From positions 1 through 47,157 of the forward strand of contig CALRYY010000026.1 in assembly GCA_943372515.1 (NCBI GenBank): a stretch of DNA of 47,157 bases, in the 5' to 3' direction. The position numbers and the translations under genes are program-made. This DNA is from RAM1 sp943372515. GTDB lineage: Bacteria > Pseudomonadota > Gammaproteobacteria > Burkholderiales > Burkholderiaceae_C. The notes under the pieces were generated by a model that was not told where the DNA came from, searched no databases, and was given only the letters and a program-made list of their open reading frames with translations. Positions 39,756 through 47,157 of the stretch are shown piece by piece (position 1 is the first letter of the stretch; each line of letters starts with the position of its first letter).

Positions 39756-42617
39756 TCAGGTCTCCGTATCGGTCTTTTTGCCCGAATCCGCAACGGCACC
39801 ACCTGCCCCAGATCTGCTGATCACGGCTGTTTTGGCGAAGGGGTCGGTATCGCTGATGGCGTCCATTTTCTGGGTGGCATCATAGCCGGGCTGCGCCACT
39901 TCAGGAACTGCGGCGGTAACGACCGTCTTGTCGAAGCCGGACGGGCCGGCAGGCGCCAGCACCACGGTCTTGTCGCTTCCATAGTCCGCCTGTGCTGGTT
40001 CTTCCGCGCGAAACGCTACCGTCTTTTCGTCCATCGGGGTGGCTGCGCCCGCACTCGCTGGCACTGCCGACATGGGTGCCGCAGGCGCATCGGCGGGCGA
40101 CACCCCGGATGCCAGGGCACGCAAATCGGCTGCAAACTGGTCGCCGTCCTGGTAGCGGTTTTCGCTGCGCTTGGCCAGCGACAACGCCACGATCTGGGCC
40201 AGGCGCTCCGGGATCTCCTTGCGGATGATCCGGATATCTGGCGCCTCCTCGTTGGCAATCTTGTACATCAGTTCGGCCATGGAGTCGCCCCGGAAGGGCA
40301 GCACGCCCGCCAGCATCTGGAACAGCATGACCCCCAGCGAATACAGGTCGGAGCGTCCGTCGACCTTCTTGCCGGCAATCTGCTCGGGCGACATGAAGCT
40401 GGGCGTGCCCAGCACCAGGCCGGTCTTGGTCTTGCTGGAGTCAGTGATGCGGGCAATGCCGAAGTCGGTGACCTTGACGGTGTCGCTATCCAGCTCGTAC
40501 ATGATGTTGGCAGGCTTGATGTCGCGATGCACCACGCTCTGCTTGTGGGCGTAGGCCAGCGCCTCGGCCACCCGAGCCACGATGGACAGTACCTTGGGCA
40601 TGGGCAGCAGGTTGCCGTCCTTGCAATAGTCCACCAGGTCCTTGCCTTTGAGGAATTCCATGGCAATGTAGGCCAGGTCGTGCTCTTCGCCCGCGTCAAA
40701 AATGGTCACAATGTTCTGGTGCTGCAGGCGGCCTGCGGTCTCGGCCTCGCGGAAGAAGCGCTCGCGCGCATCCGTGAGCTCTTCACCCTCGAATTCCTGG
40801 CTCAAGGCCATGGTCTTGATGGCCACCACGCGCCCGATCTTCGGGTCCTTGCCCAGGTACACGACACCCATGGCACCTTTGCCCAGCTCTTTTTCCACCT
40901 GGTAACGGCCCAGCATCGGCTTTTCAACGGCGCCGCCGTCCAGCAGCATGGTGCCGCCGGGGTGCGCACCGCCGCCGCCCAGAATGACGGTTTCTGACAG
41001 GTTCTTGGCGCGGTTGAGCTTGGACTGCAGGTCCTTGTAGCCTTTGTTCCAGGCAGCCATGTGCTCGTACACCGCCTGGGCCTTGTTGAACTGACGCTTG
41101 CGCTCGAAGTCCAGCGCCAGGTTGTACATGTTGTCCATGACCGCATCGCTCATCGGCACACGGCGGAACCGGTCAAATGCCATATCCAGCTGGCCCTGAC
41201 CCTGAAGCGCCAGGCCCATCATGCGGTTGGTTTCGGCCGATTCCTCGTCAGACTTGAGCTTGCCCGCTTCTGTCATCAGGAAGCGTTTTGTCGTGAGCGC
41301 CAGATGGCCGATGACCAGCAGCGTCGCGGGGAAAACCAGCTTGAGCCACATCGAAGCACCTGACAACAAACCAAATTCGGCCACCATCAGCACCACGAAA
41401 AGCCCCAACGTGATGACAGCCGCCTTGCCCGCCGACAGGCGGGGCAGGGCAGCCACCAGATAGGCGGCGACCAGCAGGAAGACACCAAATGCCGCCCAGC
41501 CGCCCCAGGCCGGCTGTACGATGAAATGTTCGCCCAGGATGCTGGACGTGATGTGGGCAATCATCTCGGCAGGCGACAGGCCCGCGTAGCCCGGCACCGG
41601 GAATTGCACGCCCACACCAGCCGCGGTGGCGCCGATCAGGACGATCTTGTCTGCGTATTTGCTGGCGGGAATCTTGCCGCTGATGACGTCATAAAAAGAG
41701 TCCACGGCGAATGCGGGCTTGCCTTCGCGACCCTTGTAGAACTGCGGCAGCATGCGCGCGTACTCGTCGGTCTTGACGCGCAGTTTGCCGATCTGGACCG
41801 AATCGCCCGGATTGAGCTTTACGTCTGCGGGACCCAGGTTCAGGCTGTGTGCGGCAGCCAGCAGCGCCATGGACGGCACGGCTTTGCCAAAGTAATTGAC
41901 CAGCATGGGCTCTTCACGAACGGCGCCATCCACGTCATTGATCTGGTTCAGGTGGGCAATGCCTGCGGCGGCCGTGCCGATCTGCTCGATAGGCTGCTGG
42001 CCTTTGACCGCCGGCACCGAGAAGCCGCCGCTTTCGTCCACCGCGCTCTTGAGCGCGTAGGGGGGCAGCGGCTTGTCCGGTTTGCCCTGGGGCTCACCCA
42101 GCACGAAAACGGATGGCACCAGCACATTGCCAGCCTTGGTCATGCTCGTGGCCAGTTTGGCGTCGGTGTCCAGAGCCAGCTCGGCTTCAGCGATGACCTT
42201 GCCCAACTGCTCACCCAGACCACCTGCGCCAGGGTCCGCGCCCGGCCCAAGCGCTTCTTTCATCTTGCGGATGAACACCAGGCCTCGGTCGGTTTGCGGC
42301 TCAAAGAAGAAAGCCGTGTGAACAATGGTCTTGGCCTTGGCGGCCGCCAGCTGGTCAATCAGCTGGGCATGAACGTCGCGCGGCCACGGCCAGCGCCCGA
42401 TGTTGGCGATGCTCTGGTCGTCAATGGCGATGACCGCGATGCGGTCAGAAGGCTGGCGGGCACTGCTGGTGCTCGCAAAGTCATAGAAGCGCCGCTCCAG
42501 CGTGCCGATGAAGTCCGTGGACTGGTTCAGGATGACTACCGCCACCACCACCAGTACGCCCACAAACCAGTCGGTACGCCAGAACTGACTGCGTTTTGCC
42601 GATGAAGATGTGCTCAC
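39756..42617 (-). CDS. CHASE2-domain Ser/Thr protein kinase with KTV-motif tail
   Basis: A 953-residue membrane receptor kinase. An N-terminal helix and CHASE2 sensor (about 20-360) are followed by about three membrane helices (375-445) and a short TPR-like segment. The Hanks-type kinase domain spans about 572-835: glycine loop LGKGAMGVV, Lys601 in VAIKT, HRDIKPAN, DFG and SPE. The Ala/Pro-rich tail holds four repeats: EKTVAF (Thr866), DKTVVL (Thr884), DKTVVT (Thr898) and AKTAVI (Thr930). A related SETVIL lies before the kinase domain. I chose GTG 42617 with a GGGGCGGGA stretch upstream; a TTG at 42647 has no ribosome site. It is the first gene of the operon. Confidence 0.93.
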   Translation of the reverse strand: MSTSSSAKRSQFWRTDWFVGVLVVVAVVILNQSTDFIGTLERRFYDFASTSSARQPSDRIAVIAIDDQSIANIGRWPWPRDVHAQLIDQLAAAKAKTIVHTAFFFEPQTDRGLVFIRKMKEALGPGADPGAGGLGEQLGKVIAEAELALDTDAKLATSMTKAGNVLVPSVFVLGEPQGKPDKPLPPYALKSAVDESGGFSVPAVKGQQPIEQIGTAAAGIAHLNQINDVDGAVREEPMLVNYFGKAVPSMALLAAAHSLNLGPADVKLNPGDSVQIGKLRVKTDEYARMLPQFYKGREGKPAFAVDSFYDVISGKIPASKYADKIVLIGATAAGVGVQFPVPGYAGLSPAEMIAHITSSILGEHFIVQPAWGGWAAFGVFLLVAAYLVAALPRLSAGKAAVITLGLFVVLMVAEFGLLSGASMWLKLVFPATLLVIGHLALTTKRFLMTEAGKLKSDEESAETNRMMGLALQGQGQLDMAFDRFRRVPMSDAVMDNMYNLALDFERKRQFNKAQAVYEHMAAWNKGYKDLQSKLNRAKNLSETVILGGGGAHPGGTMLLDGGAVEKPMLGRYQVEKELGKGAMGVVYLGKDPKIGRVVAIKTMALSQEFEGEELTDARERFFREAETAGRLQHQNIVTIFDAGEEHDLAYIAMEFLKGKDLVDYCKDGNLLPMPKVLSIVARVAEALAYAHKQSVVHRDIKPANIMYELDSDTVKVTDFGIARITDSSKTKTGLVLGTPSFMSPEQIAGKKVDGRSDLYSLGVMLFQMLAGVLPFRGDSMAELMYKIANEEAPDIRIIRKEIPERLAQIVALSLAKRSENRYQDGDQFAADLRALASGVSPADAPAAPMSAVPASAGAATPMDEKTVAFRAEEPAQADYGSDKTVVLAPAGPSGFDKTVVTAAVPEVAQPGYDATQKMDAISDTDPFAKTAVISRSGAGGAVADSGKKTDTET

Positions 42618-42799
42618 TTCCCGCCCCTTGTCCAGTTCGCAGACCAAGCCGTTGTTCTTGACAGTAGCTCACATCCGCCCGCCCTTGAGGGTTCGACGGA
42701 CAGAACACTGCGAGTGCCGAAGGTAACAGACGGGCCAGCGCCGGACAAGGCACTTTGTCACGGGCGTACTACGATTTGTTGCAAATAAGCGGCACACCT

Positions 42800-42814
42800 G
42801 GGCGCGCGCCGCCC
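42800..42814. repeat. Hairpin after sucD
   Basis: GGGCG and CGCCC pair around CGCGC, and outside it GCACAC (42793-42798) can pair with GTGTGC (42827-42832) directly after the sucD stop. It may be a weak terminator, but only a short T-rich stretch follows on the minus strand. The rest of 42618-42792 is leader DNA of the kinase operon with no clear promoter. Confidence 0.35.
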
Positions 42815-42832
42815 GTTCGCAAGCCTGTGTGC

Positions 42833-43726
42833 TTACAGCTTGGCCTTGAGCAATTTGGCCAGTTCAGAGAAATTGCGCGTCACGGTGAAGCCACACTCTT
42901 CCATGATGGACAGCTTGGCATCCGCCGTGTCAGCACCGCCGGAGATCAGCGCGCCGGCGTGACCCATGCGCTTGCCGGGAGGGGCCGTCACACCGGCAAT
43001 GAAGCCGACGACGGGCTTTTTCATGTTGGCCTTGCACCAGCGCGCAGCGTCCGCCTCGTCCGGGCCGCCGATTTCGCCGATCATGATGACGGCGTCGGTA
43101 TCGGGGTCGTCGTTGAAGGCCTTCATCACGTCAATGTGCTTCAGACCATTGATCGGGTCACCGCCAATGCCCACAGCGCTGGACTGGCCCAGGCCGATTT
43201 CGGTCAGCTGTGCCACGGCTTCGTACGTCAGCGTGCCAGAGCGGCTGACCACGCCAATGCGGCCCTTGCGATGGATGTGGCCGGGCATGATGCCGATCTT
43301 GATCTCATCAGGCGTGATCAGGCCGGGACAGTTGGGCCCCAGCAGCAGGGTCTTCTTGCCGCCGGCGGCCTCTTTGGCCTTCATCTTGTTGCGCACTTCG
43401 AGCATGTCGCGCACCGGGATGCCTTCGGTGATGCAGATGGCCATGTCCAGGTCGGCTTCAACGGCTTCCCAGATGGCGGCAGCAGCGCCTGCGGGCGGCA
43501 CGTAGATCACCGACACCGTCGCGCCGGTCTGGCCCGCGGCTTCCTTGACCGATGCGTAGATGGGGATGTTGAAGATCGACTCGCCCGCCTTCTTGGGGTT
43601 CACGCCTGCGACGAAGCAGTTCTTGCCGTTGGCATAGTCCTGACACTTTTCAGTGTGGAACTGCCCGGTCTTGCCGGTAATGCCCTGGGTGATGACCTTG
43701 GTGTCTTTGTTGATGTAGATCGACAT
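42833..43726 (-). CDS. sucD: Succinyl-CoA ligase, alpha subunit
   Basis: A 297-residue TCA-cycle subunit that binds CoA and carries the phosphohistidine. CoA-binding GITGKTGQFHTEKCQDYA-type sequence is at the N-terminus. The GGDPINGLKH region follows, and the active-site His lies in GKRMGHAGALI. Length and end (SELAKLLKAKL) are typical. It forms an operon with sucC 50 nt upstream. Confidence 0.97.
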   Translation of the reverse strand: MSIYINKDTKVITQGITGKTGQFHTEKCQDYANGKNCFVAGVNPKKAGESIFNIPIYASVKEAAGQTGATVSVIYVPPAGAAAAIWEAVEADLDMAICITEGIPVRDMLEVRNKMKAKEAAGGKKTLLLGPNCPGLITPDEIKIGIMPGHIHRKGRIGVVSRSGTLTYEAVAQLTEIGLGQSSAVGIGGDPINGLKHIDVMKAFNDDPDTDAVIMIGEIGGPDEADAARWCKANMKKPVVGFIAGVTAPPGKRMGHAGALISGGADTADAKLSIMEECGFTVTRNFSELAKLLKAKL

Positions 43727-43776
43727 AATTTGTTCCTAGTCAGTGGGGGACAGAGCTGAAGATCTGTCCCGCAAAA

Positions 43777-44940
<1,164 letters not shown>

Positions 44941-45044
44941 GAGGTCTCTCTCAGGAACGGATGGATTTTGTGCCCGACGGGTAGGGGCCTAAAGCCTGCG
45001 CAGCAGGCGCTGCACGGAGCAGCCATCAAATGTATCATGCTGCA

Positions 45045-45063
45045 ATGCACAAAACTTGTGCAT
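45045..45063. promoter_or_regulatory. Perfect dyad upstream of argC
   Basis: ATGCACAA and TTGTGCAT are a perfect 8-bp inverted repeat around AAC, 36 nt before the argC start in the sucC-argC divergent gap. Size and symmetry fit a dimeric regulator site. A TACAGT -10-like element at 45068-45073 follows it directly. Confidence 0.45.
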
Positions 45064-45098
45064 GCCTTACAGTGGTGAATCACCCTCAGGAAAGAGAA

Positions 45099-46022
45099 AT
45101 GGCCAAGGTTTTCATTGATGGCGAAGCCGGCACCACCGGCCTTCAGATCCGCGAACGGCTCGAAAAGATGCCGCAGGTCCAGCTGGTCAGCATTGCGCCC
45201 GATCTGCGCAAGGACCCGGCCGCCAAGCGCGAACTGATGAGCGGTGTGGATCTGGTCATCCTGTGCCTGCACGACGATGCGGCGCGCGAGTCTGTCGCAA
45301 TGATTGACGACATTGCACGCGCCAGCGGCAAGCCCGGCCCCAAGGTGATTGACGCCTCCACCGCCCACCGCACGGCGGATGGCTGGGTGTTTGGTTTTCC
45401 TGAATTGGTCAAGGGGCAGCGCGAGGCCGTCATCAACGCATCGCGCGTGAGCAACCCGGGCTGCTATTCGACCGGCGCCATCGCGTTGATCCGTCCGTTG
45501 GTGGACGCGGGGCTGATCCCCAAAGACTTCCCCATGGCCTTGCCGTCTGTAAGTGGTTACTCCGGTGGCGGGCGCACGATGATTGAAGCTTACGAAGCCG
45601 GCTCCGCGCCTGCCTACGAGGCCTACGCCCTGACGCTCAAGCACAAACACCTGCCGGAAATCATGAAGTACACCGGCCTGACACGCAGGCCTGTTTTCAT
45701 CCCTGCGGTGGGCAATTTCAAGCAGGGCATGCTGGTGCAATTGCCGCTGCACCTGGACCTGCTGCCGGGCGCGCCCAAAGCCGCTGCCTTGCACGACGCG
45801 CTGGCTACCCACTACGCCGGCAGCGAATGGGTCACGGTGCAGCCGCCCACGGATTCAGCCAAGCTGGACCCGCTGGGGCTGAATGACACCAACAAGATGG
45901 AACTGCGTGTTTTTGCCAATGAAGACTACCGCCAGGCCGTGCTGATCGCCCGGCTGGACAACCTGGGCAAGGGTGCCAGCGGCGCTGCTGTCCAGAACCT
46001 GAAGCTGATGCTGGGGCTGTAA
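45099..46022 (+). CDS. argC: N-acetyl-gamma-glutamyl-phosphate reductase (short form)
   Basis: A 307-residue NADPH-dependent enzyme of arginine synthesis, of the shorter type 2 family. It begins AKVFIDGEAGTTGLQIRERL, has the catalytic Cys in SNPGCYSTGA, and SGYSGGGRTMIE downstream. AGGAAAG precedes ATG 45099; an earlier in-frame ATG at 45030 lies in the operator region and gives a non-family N-terminus. It stands alone, convergent with recX (9 nt apart). Confidence 0.95.
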   Translation: MAKVFIDGEAGTTGLQIRERLEKMPQVQLVSIAPDLRKDPAAKRELMSGVDLVILCLHDDAARESVAMIDDIARASGKPGPKVIDASTAHRTADGWVFGFPELVKGQREAVINASRVSNPGCYSTGAIALIRPLVDAGLIPKDFPMALPSVSGYSGGGRTMIEAYEAGSAPAYEAYALTLKHKHLPEIMKYTGLTRRPVFIPAVGNFKQGMLVQLPLHLDLLPGAPKAAALHDALATHYAGSEWVTVQPPTDSAKLDPLGLNDTNKMELRVFANEDYRQAVLIARLDNLGKGASGAAVQNLKLMLGL

Positions 46023-46031
46023 CCCCGGCGA

Positions 46032-46499
46032 TCAGGCTGCCTCGTCCTCAAACCCGCCGGCCAGCACCCGGTGGACGGCTTCGGCACCAAACCCGCGCGA
46101 AATCAGAAACCGCATCTGCTTGCCGCGACCGGCCGCGTCACGCGGCAGTTCACCGAATTTGCGGCGCCAGACTTCATGAGCCCGCTGCACCTCGGTGGCG
46201 CGCAGGCTTTCCACAGTGTCCAGTACCATCGCCGGGTCCAGCCCTTTGCTTTGCAGCTCCTGCCGGATGCGCGCCACCCCCAGCTTGGCGGCCCGGCGGT
46301 GCACTACGGAATCCGCCACCCGCTGCTCGTTGATGAAGCCCTTGGCCTGCAACTCGTCCAGCGCTTTGGCGAGCTCACCGGGCACGGTCTCGAAGCTGGC
46401 CAGACGGCGCTCCAGCTCGGCGCGGGAATGCTCGCGGGCCCCGAGCAGGCGCAGGGCCCGACCCTTGAGGGAGATCTGCGCAGGCATCCCCATGGCCAC
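46032..46499 (-). CDS. recX: Regulatory protein RecX
   Basis: A 155-residue helical modulator that binds RecA filaments and inhibits or tunes them. Three tandem three-helix repeats are visible (RALRLLGAREHSRAELERRL; ALDELQAKGFINEQRVADS; RAHEVWRRKFGELP). GTG 46499 sits 8 nt after a GGAG that overlaps the recA stop; ATGs at 46493 and 46487 are alternatives. It directly follows recA, so both share SOS control. Confidence 0.93.
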   Translation of the reverse strand: MAMGMPAQISLKGRALRLLGAREHSRAELERRLASFETVPGELAKALDELQAKGFINEQRVADSVVHRRAAKLGVARIRQELQSKGLDPAMVLDTVESLRATEVQRAHEVWRRKFGELPRDAAGRGKQMRFLISRGFGAEAVHRVLAGGFEDEAA

Positions 46500-46504
46500 G
46501 TTGC

Positions 46505-47157
46505 TTACTCCGCAGCGTCGGTCGATGCCGCCAGCAGCGGGATGTCCAGCGACTCGCGCACCTTGTTTTCAATCTCGAACGCCAGCACGGGGTTTTCGCG
46601 CAGGAATTCGCGGGCGTTGTCGCGGCCCTGGCCGATCTTTTCGCCGTTGTAGGCATACCAGGCGCCCGACTTTTCAATGATGCGGGCGTTCACGCCCATG
46701 TCGATGATTTCGCCGTGGCGGCTGATGCCTTCACCAAACAGGATGTCGAACTCCGCCGTCTTGAACGGGGGCGCCACCTTGTTCTTGACCACCTTGACCT
46801 TGGTTTCGTTACCGATGGCTTCCTCGCCCTTCTTGATGGTGCCGGTGCGGCGGATGTCCAGGCGGACCGAGGCGTAGAACTTCAGCGCATTGCCGCCGGT
46901 GGTGGTTTCGGGGCTGCCGAACATCACGCCGATCTTCATGCGGATCTGGTTGATGAAGATGACCATGCAGTTGGTCTTCTTGATGGTGGCGGTCAGCTTG
47001 CGCAGCGCCTGGCTCATCAGGCGGGCCTGCAGGCCGGGCAGCTGATCGCCCATCTCGCCCTCGATTTCCGCCTTCGGCGTGAGAGCTGCGACCGAGTCCA
47101 CGACCAGAATGTCGATGGCGCCCGAGCGCACCAGCGTGTCTGTGATCTCCAGGGCCT
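46505..47157 (-). CDS. recA: Recombinase RecA, 3' part (cut by window edge)
   Basis: The C-terminal 216 residues or so of RecA, the strand-exchange and SOS coprotease filament protein. The frame is open to the window edge, reading ALEITDTLVRSGAIDILVVDSV first. Walker B (LVVDS), L1 (the EGEMGDQLPGLQARLMS region), the L2 GSPETTTGGNALKFY loop and the C-terminal domain (DILFGEGISRHGEI) are present. Walker A and the start lie outside. An acidic tail (STDAAE) ends it. Confidence 0.97.
   Translation of the reverse strand, partial: ALEITDTLVRSGAIDILVVDSVAALTPKAEIEGEMGDQLPGLQARLMSQALRKLTATIKKTNCMVIFINQIRMKIGVMFGSPETTTGGNALKFYASVRLDIRRTGTIKKGEEAIGNETKVKVVKNKVAPPFKTAEFDILFGEGISRHGEIIDMGVNARIIEKSGAWYAYNGEKIGQGRDNAREFLRENPVLAFEIENKVRESLDIPLLAASTDAAE

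Noticed and set aside
44994..45008. GCCTGC/GCAGGC hairpin upstream of sucC as an attenuator
   Set aside because: A 6-bp stem with a triloop in a GC-rich leader and only TTTA after it; no alternative structure or leader peptide seen.

Overview
The window is GC-rich chromosomal DNA of a betaproteobacterium, most likely order Burkholderiales, family Comamonadaceae. This rests on the kinds of genes present: DUF3717, DUF2007 and DUF2919 proteins, YaeQ, a long-form PurB and a recA-recX pair. It also rests on GTG starts, ATGA/GTGA gene overlaps and an intergenic repeat of a style I associate with that family. The genus cannot be fixed by eye. I see no rRNA, tRNA, CRISPR array, insertion sequence or prophage.

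Layout. (1) 1-4997: a tripartite RND efflux operon (outer-membrane factor cut by the window edge, periplasmic adaptor, HAE1-type pump). (2) 4954-9363, minus strand: acyltransferase-3, RfaE2, a diiron acyl-ACP-desaturase-like protein, an FeS-type bacterial cryptochrome/photolyase, and a 54-residue DUF2256 protein read directly from the sequence. (3) 9391-17153, plus strand: a secreted glutathione peroxidase, then eight tightly coupled genes (FAD amine-oxidase-like, DUF1365, CFA-synthase-like methyltransferase, chalcone-isomerase-like, MFS, DUF3833 lipoprotein, SDR, NTF2-like). Their content resembles the singlet-oxygen/light-stress lipid operons known from other proteobacteria. (4) 17161-20691: GST, purB, yaeQ, a DUF2007 protein and a DUF3717-DUF1289 protein. 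(5) 20881-22770: a yybP-ykoY (Mn2+) riboswitch with its own promoter in front of a TerC-family gene, an unknown gene and a holin-family membrane protein. (6) 22738-28275: BepA-like protease, TfpX/TfpZ pilin accessory protein, moaC, PglL-type O-oligosaccharyltransferase, DUF2919 protein and a glycosyltransferase. (7) 28291-30329: three tandem type IV pilin genes, each with its own sigma-54-like promoter and intrinsic terminator. (8) 30461-42617: seven collinear genes: CHASE2 Ser/Thr kinase, PP2C phosphatase, FHA protein, CHASE2 adenylate cyclase, metallo-beta-lactamase-fold cyclic-nucleotide phosphodiesterase, GAF-GspE/PilB-like ATPase, and TPR glycosyltransferase. (9) 42833-47157: sucD, sucC, argC, recX and the 3' part of recA.

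How they fit together. Region 8 is the best candidate for an under-described system. It holds a complete phosphothreonine circuit (writer, eraser, reader) and a complete cyclic-nucleotide circuit (maker, breaker). It ends in a pilus/secretion-type motor with a ligand-binding GAF domain and a glycosyltransferase, immediately upstream of three pilins. A short KTxV-type threonine motif recurs four times in the kinase tail and once in the FHA protein, which suggests self-docking through phosphothreonine. Regions 6 to 8 together hold pilins plus several candidate pilin-modification proteins, but none of the conserved pilus assembly core (PilC, PilD, PilMNOPQ). Regions 2 and 3 look like a membrane-lipid and DNA photo-oxidative defence block lacking a local RpoE/ChrR pair.
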